Below, in pieces: positions 1-8,168 of a stretch of DNA of 56,276 bases. Position 1 is the first letter of the stretch, and each line of letters begins with the position of its first letter. Under the pieces are notes generated by a model that worked only from the letters and a program-made list of their open reading frames with translations, was not told the DNA's origin and made no database searches. Where the stretch lies: assembly GCA_019695115.1 (NCBI GenBank), contig JAIBAP010000039.1, positions 1 to 56,276 on the forward strand, read 5' to 3'. Source of the stretch: Caldilineales bacterium. Lineage in GTDB: Bacteria; Chloroflexota; Anaerolineae; J102. Position numbers and translations under genes: made by a program.

Positions 1-163
1 ATTAATTTGCTGCCACAAAAACCTCAGCCATTTTTATTTGCCGCCATTCTTGACCAAATCACCAGGCTCGGCAGCATCCATGAGCCTTCTTCAACCTTCT
101 CGCCGCCTTGATTTGGCGAAGGTATTGAAAAATAGCAAGGCGCAAAAGGTGACAACTCCCAGC

Positions 164-808
164 TTAATCAGCACTTTCCTGAACATAAAGTTGCCTGGAT
201 AATAATACACAATCTGACTTGATCAGATCACCGTCAAGTGTCAGACTTCGGGCCAAATCCTGATTACAGCCCAGATACTCGTAGTCTGGATTTTCTTCGT
301 TGACAGCGCTATCCAAATCAAACATCAAGACGGCAAACTGACCCTGGAACTGCTTCAAACCAGCGGCCGTAGTCTGATCGAGTTTCTGGCTTGTATAGTC
401 GGTCGACTGTGGGTATAAATCAGCTGACCGCTGTTTGATCAGTCTGGCGTATCTACCCTGCTGGTCAACCAGTGACACAGTAATTTTCTGATCAGCCAGA
501 CCGGGTTTGGATGATACCAACGCCGTTACAAATACATCATTTGCAGAAACTTGAACCTCCACCAACTTCACCACTATAGATAAGAGTTTCTGATTGTCAT
601 ACTTCACGCTGTAGCCCAAGGGCACCCGTCTCTCACCTGTTAATTGTTGTGGAAGTAGGAAGTTACTATAGACTATCGTATCCAACCCAGACGGCCCGGT
701 AGTCGTCGATTCAGACTGGTTAATATTTCCTGACCACTTGATGATGATCGTCACACTCAGAAAAATCAAAAACAACAACATCACTACAGTCAAACGGCGG
801 GTGCTCAT
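164..808 (-). CDS. Membrane-anchored hypothetical protein
   Basis: A 214-residue protein I do not recognise. It begins with a short basic stretch (STRR) and one hydrophobic segment at about residues 6-23, which reads as an uncleaved N-terminal anchor or signal. The remaining ~190 residues are polar, with a beta-rich look and two Cys (in 'LGCNQ' and 'KSDCVL'), so an extracytoplasmic location is likely. It follows the lipoprotein gene at 871-2403 on the same strand, 62 bases away, so the two may be co-transcribed. Base composition is much richer in A+T than the rest of the window, which suggests recent acquisition or a different genomic compartment. No function is proposed. Confidence 0.7.
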   Translation of the reverse strand: MSTRRLTVVMLLFLIFLSVTIIIKWSGNINQSESTTTGPSGLDTIVYSNFLLPQQLTGERRVPLGYSVKYDNQKLLSIVVKLVEVQVSANDVFVTALVSSKPGLADQKITVSLVDQQGRYARLIKQRSADLYPQSTDYTSQKLDQTTAAGLKQFQGQFAVLMFDLDSAVNEENPDYEYLGCNQDLARSLTLDGDLIKSDCVLLSRQLYVQESAD

Positions 809-870
809 ACTATCATCTTAGCACGATATGCGCGCCATAGGTGTAGCTAGAAAAGCTTAGTTGTCCGCAC

Positions 871-2403
871 TTACCTGATAATCATGACTGAAAGCGGACT
901 CGATACCAAAAATTGACTCTTATTACTTCGCAAAAACTGAATATTATTGATCATTGTCTTTTGTTCTGCGGTTAAGTCACTTAAATTCTTGCCATTGACG
1001 AGTTCTATCAACATCTCGTCAAGTCTTCTGGCAAATTCAATCGAGTGACTTCTATGAGTTACAACAATGGGATCGAACGTCGTCGTGTCTTTGTCACCGA
1101 AACCAATGTTAAATGCCAAAATTACTGGTTGTCCAACCAAGTCGCCAACATTTGCCAACAACTCATTTCTATTGACAGTTATTCTTGAGTTGTCGTTTTC
1201 GCCTTCAATGGTCCGAGCAAGGGATGTAACCAGACTGATTTTGGCATCATAGTTAGTTGTTGGCCCTCGGAATATAACATAAAACCGCTCTTGACCCTGT
1301 TCCAGTCCCACCGCAAAAAAAGACTCTGTACCATAACATAAACCCGCACCCAGAAACACACCGTGCACAAGACTGCTCATTTCTTTTGTATAATCTCGCT
1401 GGTTGTTTCCCAATCTTCTTAAGGGGTGAGGCTCGCCAAGCAGAGTGAATCTTCTGCTTGGATCGACCTTCATTTCACCACTCATCCAATCCTCTATGTT
1501 TTTCCTCACCTGCTCTAGTTCTTGCGACTGTGCTTCATCAGTTGTGGACGCTTCTGTGGGCGCAACCGTCGGCTCTTGGGTCGGCACCTCCGTCGGCGAG
1601 GCAGGAGGTGATGTCGGCGTGGCGGGAATTGGCGTGGCTGTGGCCGGCTTTTCTGTCGGGGTAGCTGTCGGTGGTTTTTCCGTCGGGATGGCGGTCGGTG
1701 GTTGCGCAGTAGCCGGCTCTGCGGTTCCTGCCCCCGCAGCATTTTCGCCAGACTGCCAGGAGTTCGTGCCTGCGTCCCACAACCATTTTTCACCACCAGC
1801 CAACTCCGCCACGGCTTCTTGTAATGCCTCACCAGGCCGCCAGTTCTGACCCGTGCTCTCGTCAGCGTCACTGATCAGTTGGCCGTCCGGCCCCCTCACC
1901 TCTGCCCTACCCTTTGACCGGCTGACTACCAATGCGCTTTCATCAGGCGCTATCTGGGCGCGCACTTGATCTGCGAGGTCATCCGGCAAACCATTTAGCG
2001 AATCGGATAGTGCCCCGGCTACACTCAAAGTCAAAATATCTTCCGGTTGCAGTTGGTCGGGGTTGGGGTGGGCGGACATGTCGATGACCAGGAGGCTGCC
2101 GGCGGCGAGGCCGTCTGGGGAGCCAACCGGGACTTCGACGATGAGTTCATCGCCATCGACGGCCTTTTCGATGGAGCCAGGGCTGATGACGCCCAGTTCG
2201 ATCAGGCGGTCGCTGGCGGCGCTGGCGTAGCCTTGCTGCGCGGGCGCGGTCTGGGCGCCATCGGGGTTGGTCGCAGCGGCGGGGGCGGATGCAGGCGCCG
2301 AGGAAGCGCAGGCGGCGAGCAGCATCAAGCCGATGGCGGCGGCCAGGATGGACGCAATTGATCTCATCCAGCGGGTGCGAAATGGTGTGAGGTGAGTCTT
2401 CAT
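871..2403 (-). CDS. Lipoprotein with Thr/Pro-rich linker
   Basis: A 510-residue protein. Residues ~15-32 are a hydrophobic signal ending in a lipobox (LLAAC), so it should be a lipid-anchored surface protein. The N-terminal ~190 residues carry an anonymous globular region. Residues ~225-290 are a low-complexity linker built from TPTEKP/ATPT units, the wall or extracellular spacer common in Chloroflexota secreted proteins. The C-terminal ~215 residues form a second, unrecognised domain with two internal stretches suggestive of alpha/beta folding. The C-terminal third is encoded by AT-rich DNA while the N-terminal two thirds are GC-rich, so the gene straddles the compositional boundary near 1500. 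Function is unknown. Confidence 0.75.
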   Translation of the reverse strand: MKTHLTPFRTRWMRSIASILAAAIGLMLLAACASSAPASAPAAATNPDGAQTAPAQQGYASAASDRLIELGVISPGSIEKAVDGDELIVEVPVGSPDGLAAGSLLVIDMSAHPNPDQLQPEDILTLSVAGALSDSLNGLPDDLADQVRAQIAPDESALVVSRSKGRAEVRGPDGQLISDADESTGQNWRPGEALQEAVAELAGGEKWLWDAGTNSWQSGENAAGAGTAEPATAQPPTAIPTEKPPTATPTEKPATATPIPATPTSPPASPTEVPTQEPTVAPTEASTTDEAQSQELEQVRKNIEDWMSGEMKVDPSRRFTLLGEPHPLRRLGNNQRDYTKEMSSLVHGVFLGAGLCYGTESFFAVGLEQGQERFYVIFRGPTTNYDAKISLVTSLARTIEGENDNSRITVNRNELLANVGDLVGQPVILAFNIGFGDKDTTTFDPIVVTHRSHSIEFARRLDEMLIELVNGKNLSDLTAEQKTMINNIQFLRSNKSQFLVSSPLSVMIIR

Positions 2404-2477
2404 GATTCTTTCCCCTGCGAAACGATGGCGTCGTCGCCTTCCTACGACCGGAAGACAAATCGCTCAGCTGTTCCCGC

Positions 2478-3614
2478 TCAGCTACTCCCGCGCAGCAGCG
2501 GCTCGGCCATCTCGATGGCGCGCACGTCGGCGGCGCCGGTGAACAGGCCCACCAACCGGCCGTTGGCGTCGATCACCAGCGCCCCCAGGTTGCCCGGCCC
2601 CAGGCCCAGATCGGTCTGCAGCCAGCCAGCGGCGCTGCCCAGAGCCGGGTCGGCGAGGAGGCCGGCGACCTGGCCCTGGCCGAGCGCCAGCACCTGATCC
2701 GAGTTGCCCGTGCCGCCACCGGCGGTGGCGCCGGGATAGCTGAGGGCCGAGACGGCGGCGCCGGGGCGCAGGTTGGCGGCGGGGCTGGTGGCCAGGGCCG
2801 GCCAGCTGAAGCTGTTGGGCAGGGGCGAGTTGTCCTGCTGGGCGAAGATCTGCAAGACGGCCAGGTCGCGCTGGCGGTCGGCGCGGACGATGCGGGCCAG
2901 ATACCAGCGGTCGAGCGTGCCGGCGGTGCGAGTGGGGTCGCTGCTGAGGCCCACCAGCACCTGGCTCCTGCGGTTGTAGGGGCGCTGGGTGGTGGGGTCG
3001 TAGACGGCGGCGTAGGCGGTCAGGATGCGACCCTTGTCGCTGAGGACGGCGCCCGTGCTGGCGACCGAGTTGGAGCTGTCTTCGATTGGAGTCAGCAAGA
3101 AAGCAGCAGAGCGCACAGCCCGCGCCATCGCCCCCTGTGTGCTTCCGGGCGGCGGCGCCGAACCCTGGCCGCCCCACAGCGGGCGCAAGACGAGGAAAGC
3201 GACGAGGGCCACGCCCGCCAGACCGAGCAGCCCGCCGATGAGCGCCGCCTGCCAGGGCTGCGCCGCCGGGGCCGCGGCCACAGCCGGGCCGGGAAGGGCT
3301 GCCGGCGCCGATGGCGATGGCGCGGCCGCGGGCGCCGTTTGCTCCACCGCCAGCCGGGTGTGGCCCAGCCGGATGACATCGCCCGCCTGCAACCGACGAG
3401 GCGCCCCCAGCCGCTCCTCGTTGACGAAAACGCCGTTGAAACTGTTGCGGTCGTGCAACCAGATTTGCTCGCCCTGGGCCTGGATGACGGCGTGGCGGCG
3501 AGAGGTCTCCTCGTCCGCCAGCACGACGTCGTTTTCAAGGGCGCGCCCCAGGGTCAGGCCGTTGGGGCCGATGGGGTAGCGGTGGCCGGAGGGGTGGAGG
3601 AGGAACCAGGTCAT
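2478..3614 (-). CDS. FHA-domain membrane protein with trypsin-like domain
   Basis: 378 residues. Residues ~18-90 are a forkhead-associated domain with the usual phosphothreonine-binding signature: GR at 23-24, SRRH at 38-41 and N-x-N-G at ~58-61. A Pro/Ala linker leads to one transmembrane helix at ~122-146, so the FHA domain is predicted cytoplasmic and the rest external. Residues ~165-378 resemble an HtrA/trypsin-like beta-barrel. The usual TAAHV block reads 'TAYAAVYD', the RDLAVL Asp is kept, and the GxSGGP loop reads 'GPGNLGALV'. His and Ser therefore seem to be lost, so it is probably a non-catalytic sensor. The protein may link Ser/Thr-kinase signalling to the envelope (inference). The ATG at 3614 fits the start of the FHA fold. 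Confidence 0.85.
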   Translation of the reverse strand: MTWFLLHPSGHRYPIGPNGLTLGRALENDVVLADEETSRRHAVIQAQGEQIWLHDRNSFNGVFVNEERLGAPRRLQAGDVIRLGHTRLAVEQTAPAAAPSPSAPAALPGPAVAAAPAAQPWQAALIGGLLGLAGVALVAFLVLRPLWGGQGSAPPPGSTQGAMARAVRSAAFLLTPIEDSSNSVASTGAVLSDKGRILTAYAAVYDPTTQRPYNRRSQVLVGLSSDPTRTAGTLDRWYLARIVRADRQRDLAVLQIFAQQDNSPLPNSFSWPALATSPAANLRPGAAVSALSYPGATAGGGTGNSDQVLALGQGQVAGLLADPALGSAAGWLQTDLGLGPGNLGALVIDANGRLVGLFTGAADVRAIEMAEPLLRGSS

Positions 3615-3620
3615 GGGGGG

Positions 3621-3720
3621 GGCGTGTTCCGGGTTGCGTGGTGCGTGTTCCGTGGTGCGTGAAACGTGAGGCGTGAGGCGTGAGGCGTGTTCCGTGGTGC
3701 TTGAAACGTGAGGCGGGGGG
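3621..3720. repeat. Heptanucleotide-type array (CGTG core)
   Basis: The intergenic DNA between the FHA gene and the ketopantoate reductase-like gene holds consecutive 7-bp units such as CGTGTTC, CGTGGTG, CGTGAAA and CGTGAGG. It is the same family as the large array at 24360-24775 and the short ones at 22998-23054 and 37388-37462. No coding function is seen. Confidence 0.8.
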
Positions 3721-3863
3721 CGGGGGAGCGGATCGGGGTTGGGGGCTCAGGTTGTGATCATAGACCAGAGATGAGGGACGATTTGTTCCATCGTCCACCG
3801 TCCATCGTCCTTCGTCCTTCGTCAAATCAGGATCAGGGCCGATGCCTGCAAGCCGACCTGAGT

Positions 3864-4829
3864 TTAGCTTCGCGCCCAGTGGTCGATGCCGCGGATGGCG
3901 CGATAGACGAAGTTGATGCCGGGCACGCTGATGCCGGCGTCGCTGGCCAGCCGCACCAGGTCGCCGGCGATGGCTTCGATCTCGGTCTGACGGCCAACCA
4001 TCAGGTCGTAGAGCATGTTGGCGCTGATGTCGGTCTGCCCGCCGGCGGCCAGGGCGTCGCCGCGGGCGATGAGCACCTGCACGCTTTGCTCGAACGGGCT
4101 GTGCAAAAGGGCGCGGACGCCGATGCCGGCGTAGTCGCCCAGTTCGATGCTATACGCCTGCGCCACCTTGTTCACCTCGCGCGTCAGCTGGACGAACAAA
4201 TAGGCGATGTCGGGGGTCTGCAACACCTGATGGTAGGGCAGCCGGGTGAGGCCGCTGAGGGTGGAGACGGGCAGCAGATAGGCCAACTTCGTCCACTCGG
4301 CCGCCTGGATGCTGTCGGGCGTCTCGGCCAACATGCCGGCCTTGCGCCAGGCGCCGACCAGCGCTTGCAGCCGCGGTGTGTCGCAGTTGTCCAGTTCGCC
4401 AAACCAGGTGTGGGCGAAGAGCGTGCAACGGGCATGTCCCGGTTCGACCACGCGTGCGCCGACGATGCTGGTGGCGCCCAATACCGGCCCCGGCCCGAAC
4501 TGCCTGATCAGGGCCTCGTCTTTGCGCAGGCCGTTTTCGAAGGAAACGACCATTTCGGGGCGCAGATGGGCGACATCGGCCAGGGCCTGCTCGCGGTCGG
4601 TGGTGCGCACGCACATCAACAGCAGGTCGGCCTCGCCCACCTGGCGGGCGTCGGTGACGGCCGCCGGGCGGGCGACGAAATCATCCAGCCCCGTCACCCT
4701 CAGCCCATCCCTCTGGATAGCCTGTATGTGCGGCGATCGCCCGATCAGCGTCAGATCGAATCCGGCCCGGGCCAGGTAGCCGCCATAAACGGAACCCAAG
4801 GCGCCGGCGCCCATGACGACGATTTTCAT
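3864..4829 (-). CDS. panE: 2-dehydropantoate 2-reductase family protein
   Basis: Start chosen at ATG 4829, which has a strong ribosome site (GGAGGAAATGAG) and begins directly with the Rossmann fold: KIVVMGAGALG (GxGxxG) at residues 2-12. About 321 residues, normal for the ApbA/PanE family, which reduces ketopantoate to pantoate with NADPH in pantothenate/CoA synthesis. The catalytic Lys lies in 'EWTKLAYLLPVSTLSG', and the C-terminal helical domain has the typical 'GRQTEIEAIAGDLVRLA' block. It is last in the minus-strand operon, one base after the M20 amidohydrolase. Because it sits with amino-acid-metabolism genes, a different 2-oxo-acid substrate is possible; many Chloroflexota carry several paralogues. 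Confidence 0.85.
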   Translation of the reverse strand: MKIVVMGAGALGSVYGGYLARAGFDLTLIGRSPHIQAIQRDGLRVTGLDDFVARPAAVTDARQVGEADLLLMCVRTTDREQALADVAHLRPEMVVSFENGLRKDEALIRQFGPGPVLGATSIVGARVVEPGHARCTLFAHTWFGELDNCDTPRLQALVGAWRKAGMLAETPDSIQAAEWTKLAYLLPVSTLSGLTRLPYHQVLQTPDIAYLFVQLTREVNKVAQAYSIELGDYAGIGVRALLHSPFEQSVQVLIARGDALAAGGQTDISANMLYDLMVGRQTEIEAIAGDLVRLASDAGISVPGINFVYRAIRGIDHWARS

Positions 4830-4830
4830 C

Positions 4831-6018
4831 TCATTTCCTCCAATTTGGTCGTTGCAGCGCCTGCAAGGCCGTGGCCGCCATGATGGCGGTGGCCTGCGGC
4901 AGCATCGCTTCATCGAAATCGAAGCGGGGGCTATGATGGGCCTCGCGCCCCTCGCCGGCCGGCTGCGCCCCCACCAGCAAGTAACAGCCGGGCGTCCGCT
5001 TCAGGATCTCGGCCATGTCCTCGGCCACCATCAGCGGCGTCATGGCGCCGACGCGTTCGGCTGCAACCAGGGAGGAGACGGCGGCCAGGGCGATATCGGC
5101 GGCGGCAGGGTCGTTGACAACAGCAGGGGTGTAGTCGGCCAGGCTGAGCGTGTAGCGGGCGCGGTGGGCGGCAGTGATCCCGGCCAGCATCTCTTCCATC
5201 CGGCGGATGAGCTGCTGGCGCACGGCGGGGTCGAAGGTGCGTAGCGTGCCGGTGAGGGTGGCGTCTTCGGCGATGACGTTGAAGGCGTCGCCGGCATGGA
5301 AGCTGCCCACGCTGAGCACGGCGGCGTCGTGCGGCGGCAGGTTGCGGCTGACGATGCTCTGCAGGCAGGCGACGGCCTGGCTGGCGACGAGGATGGCGTC
5401 GATGGTGGTGTGGGGGAGGGCGCCATGCCCGCCCTGGCCGTGGATGCTGAGGGTGAAGCGGTCGGCTGCGGCCATCAAGGGGCCGGATTGAACGATGACC
5501 TGGCCGCTGGGGAGTTGGTTCCAGAGGTGGAGGGCGAAGGCGAAATCGGGCGCGGGGTTTTCCAGCACGCCATCGGCGATGGTAGCTGCGGCCCCGCCCA
5601 GGCCCTCCTCGGCCGGTTGGAAGAGCAATTTGACGCGGCCCGGCCACTCGCCGGCCGTCTCGGCCAGCATCTGGGCCACACCCATGCCGATGGCCGTGTG
5701 TCCGTCGTGCCCACAGGCGTGCATGATCCCCGGCGTGGCGCTGGCAAAGGGCAGCCCGGTGGCTTCGGCGATGGGCAGGGCGTCCATGTCGAAGCGCAGG
5801 AGGAGGGTGGGGCCAGGGCCGGCGCCTTCGATCAACCCGACCACGCCCGTTTTTCCCACCCCAACCCTGGTCTCGATCCCCAGTTCCAGCAGGTGTGCGG
5901 CGACGATGCCCGCCGTGCGCAGTTCATGGAAGCCCAGTTCGGGGTGGCGGTGGAAATCACGGCGCCAGGCGACGAGTTGGGGGGCCAGGGCATGGGCGCG
6001 GGCGAGCAGGTCGGGCAT
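4831..6018 (-). CDS. M20 family metal-dependent amidohydrolase
   Basis: 395 residues, full length for the M20D (IAA-amino acid/N-acyl-amino acid/hippurate) hydrolases. Visible landmarks: the N-terminal '[12 protein letters not shown]' motif, 'RFDMDALPI' with a metal-ligand Asp, '[10 protein letters not shown]' with metal Cys/His ligands, 'PAEEGLGGA' with the catalytic Glu pair, and the late '[10 protein letters not shown]' His. A dimerisation domain lies in the middle ('[11 protein letters not shown]'). It should release a free amino acid from an N-acyl derivative in the cytoplasm. It sits 3 bases after lipA and 1 base before the panE-like gene, so co-expression is likely. The exact acyl substrate cannot be read from the sequence. 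Confidence 0.9.
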   Translation of the reverse strand: MPDLLARAHALAPQLVAWRRDFHRHPELGFHELRTAGIVAAHLLELGIETRVGVGKTGVVGLIEGAGPGPTLLLRFDMDALPIAEATGLPFASATPGIMHACGHDGHTAIGMGVAQMLAETAGEWPGRVKLLFQPAEEGLGGAAATIADGVLENPAPDFAFALHLWNQLPSGQVIVQSGPLMAAADRFTLSIHGQGGHGALPHTTIDAILVASQAVACLQSIVSRNLPPHDAAVLSVGSFHAGDAFNVIAEDATLTGTLRTFDPAVRQQLIRRMEEMLAGITAAHRARYTLSLADYTPAVVNDPAAADIALAAVSSLVAAERVGAMTPLMVAEDMAEILKRTPGCYLLVGAQPAGEGREAHHSPRFDFDEAMLPQATAIMAATALQALQRPNWRK

Positions 6019-6021
6019 GGT

Positions 6022-6969
6022 TCAGGAGGCGGCCAGGGCGATGTCGGCGCGGGTGGTCAGCCGCGCCTGGCCGTCGGCATGATAGGAGGAGCGCACCAGG
6101 GGGCCGGACTCGACCCAACGGAAGCCCATCGCCTCGCCCAGCCGCCGCAGCTCCTCGAATTCGGCCGGGGTGTAGTAACGCTCGATCGGCAGATGGAAAC
6201 GGGTGGGTTGCAGATACTGGCCGAGGGTGAGGATGTCGGCGTCCACCGAACGCAGGCCCTCCATCACCTCGATGACCTCCTCCCAGCGTTCGCCCAGCCC
6301 CAGCATCAGCCCCGACTTGGTCAGCGCCTGGCCGTCCATGTCCTTGGCTCGCCGCAAGACTTCGAGCGAGCGCTCGTAGCGGGCCTGGGGCCGCACCCGG
6401 CGATACAGCCGCGGCACGGTCTCGGTGTTGTGGTTGAGGATCTCGGGCCGCTCGCGCATCACCGTGCGCAGGGCCTCGGCGTCGCCCATGAAATCGGGGA
6501 TGAGGACTTCGACCGTGCAGCCGGGGCGCAGTTCGCGGATTTTGCGGACGGTGGCGGCAAAGATAAAGGCGCCGCCATCGGGCAGTTCGTCGCGATTGAC
6601 CGAGGTCAGAACCACATGCCGCAGGTTCATCTGCTGCACGGTGCGGGCCACGCGCAACGGTTCCAGGATATCGACCGAGGTGGGGCGGCCGGTCTTGATC
6701 TTGCAGAAGCCGCAGGAGCGGGTGCAGGTGTCGCCCAAGAGCAGAAAGGTGGCCGCACCCCGGTTCCAGCACTCGCTGATGTTGGGGCAACCGGCTTCCT
6801 CGCAGACGGTGTGCAGGCTGTGCCCGCGCATCAGGTCATAGAGGCGGTTGTATTCGGCGCCGCCGGTCGCGCGCACGCGCAGCCATTCGGGCCGGCGCCC
6901 GCGCGTGAGCTGCTCGTGATGCCAGTTGTGGCGAGGCGGGGCGGGGTCGAGTTCGATGGGGGTGGGCAT
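6022..6969 (-). CDS. lipA: Lipoyl synthase
   Basis: 315 residues. This radical-SAM enzyme inserts two sulfurs into protein-bound octanoyl chains to make lipoyl groups for 2-oxoacid dehydrogenases and the glycine cleavage H protein. It shows the auxiliary-cluster motif C-x4-C-x5-C ('[12 protein letters not shown]') and the radical-SAM C-x3-C-x2-C motif ('CTRSCGFC'), followed by '[16 protein letters not shown]', which is diagnostic of LipA, and the C-terminal 'RSSYHAD' Ser ligand block. It is in an operon with lipoamide dehydrogenase, which fits a shared role in lipoyl-dependent metabolism. No lipB/lplA or E2 gene lies within the window. Confidence 0.96.
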   Translation of the reverse strand: MPTPIELDPAPPRHNWHHEQLTRGRRPEWLRVRATGGAEYNRLYDLMRGHSLHTVCEEAGCPNISECWNRGAATFLLLGDTCTRSCGFCKIKTGRPTSVDILEPLRVARTVQQMNLRHVVLTSVNRDELPDGGAFIFAATVRKIRELRPGCTVEVLIPDFMGDAEALRTVMRERPEILNHNTETVPRLYRRVRPQARYERSLEVLRRAKDMDGQALTKSGLMLGLGERWEEVIEVMEGLRSVDADILTLGQYLQPTRFHLPIERYYTPAEFEELRRLGEAMGFRWVESGPLVRSSYHADGQARLTTRADIALAAS

Positions 6970-7112
6970 GGGGGGAGTGGGGAGTGGGGATTGCGAAATG
7001 GGGATTGGGGATTGGAGATTGGGGATTGGGGATTGGAGATTGGAGATTGGAGATTGGGGATTGGAGATTGGGGAGTGGAGATTGGGGATTGGAGATTGGG
7101 GAGTGGGGATTG
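6970..7112. repeat. Heptanucleotide array GG[A/G]GATT
   Basis: About 140 bp upstream of lipA made almost entirely of 7-bp units GGGGATT and GGAGATT, with a few GGGGAGT variants. Because 7 is not a multiple of 3, all frames stay open and give spurious reading frames. The same unit is found inside queG (26995-27080) and, on the opposite strand, in the xanthine-dehydrogenase-like gene (52316-52412). Confidence 0.9.
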
Positions 7113-7143
7113 CAAAATGGGGGGGGCCAATCGGGGCGCTGCT

Positions 7144-8127
7144 TCAGGGCAAGAGGGGGGCGGAGAGCATGGTCTGCAGGCCGGGGGGCATGGCCCGGAT
7201 GTGCAGCGCCTGGTTGACGACCAGCGCCGCCGTGGCCAGGTCGCCCTGCAAGCCGTCCAGCCGCAAGCGCAGGGTCTGGTCGCCGTCGATCAGGATCTCA
7301 TCGTGCGAGCCGCCTTCGACCTGCGCCTGCATGATCAGCTTGAGGAACAGCCGGGGCGCGCCGCCCACCATGCCTGTGGCCGACTGGCGGATGCCGATGC
7401 AGAGACCCGGTTCGATGATGCCGAGGCCGGTTGCGGTTGGCTCGCGGGCGATGATCGGCCTGCTTTCGATATCCACCACCTCCAGCCGCCAGCCCAGCCC
7501 CGCCGCCAGCATTTGCAGGCTGTTGCCCAGCCCCACATGCCCGATGCGGTCGTGGTCGAGCAGTTCCTGCACCCGGGCCGGGTCCTGGCCCAGGCCCATC
7601 TTGTGTTGGAGCGGCAGCCGGCGCCGGCTGACATCCACCACCCGGCTCACCTGCACGGCCTCGATCTCCCCCGCCGCCCGGCTGAGCAAGATCGGCAGGG
7701 TGTCCATGACGAAGCCGGGGTTCACCCCCACGCCCAGCACCGCCACCCCCGCGGCCTGCGCCGCCCGGTTGATCTCGCCCGCCAGCCCTGGTTGGTCATC
7801 CCACGGCCAGCAAAGCTCCTCGCAGGTGCTGACGACATGGTAGCCCAGGCCGATGGCGGCCAACAGTTGCTGGCTTAGGGCTTCGAGCCGCGAGCCGGTG
7901 GCTTGCAACACCACCGCCCCGGCCGGCGCATGGACGGCCGCCAGCGAATCGACGATGGCCAGGGCCGGCAAGTTGGCGTCGCAGATGTGGTCTAGCCGCT
8001 TGCCGACGATGGCGGGGTCGATATCGACGCCGCCCACGGCCTCGAGCCGTTCTTGTGCTGCCAGGGCGCGGCCAATGGACTGGCCGATCGGCCCAAGACC
8101 GAGGAGGATGGTGGGGATGGGTGACAT
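7144..8127 (-). CDS. DapB-fold NAD(P)H dehydrogenase (diaminopentanoate dehydrogenase-like)
   Basis: 327 residues. It starts with a nucleotide-binding fold ('[15 protein letters not shown]'). Across its length it resembles the dihydrodipicolinate-reductase-like family that includes 2,4-diaminopentanoate dehydrogenase of ornithine fermentation: '[12 protein letters not shown]', '[12 protein letters not shown]' and '[12 protein letters not shown]' are the family blocks as I know them. It is longer than true DapB (about 250-270) and lacks the DapB lysine-pathway context. It lies between lpdA and lipA on the same strand. A role in amino-acid catabolism is inferred from family and neighbours (M20 amidohydrolase downstream); the substrate is not certain. 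Confidence 0.75.
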   Translation of the reverse strand: MSPIPTILLGLGPIGQSIGRALAAQERLEAVGGVDIDPAIVGKRLDHICDANLPALAIVDSLAAVHAPAGAVVLQATGSRLEALSQQLLAAIGLGYHVVSTCEELCWPWDDQPGLAGEINRAAQAAGVAVLGVGVNPGFVMDTLPILLSRAAGEIEAVQVSRVVDVSRRRLPLQHKMGLGQDPARVQELLDHDRIGHVGLGNSLQMLAAGLGWRLEVVDIESRPIIAREPTATGLGIIEPGLCIGIRQSATGMVGGAPRLFLKLIMQAQVEGGSHDEILIDGDQTLRLRLDGLQGDLATAALVVNQALHIRAMPPGLQTMLSAPLLP

Positions 8128-8168
8128 GGTGGACGAGGGACGAGGGAGCGGATCCGTCTATCGTCGTT

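Noticed and set aside
5296-7878. 860-codon plus-strand frame opposite the amidohydrolase, lipA and DapB-fold genes
   Set aside because: It is antisense to several well-recognised proteins and has the Gly/Gln/His-rich composition of a high-GC shadow frame.
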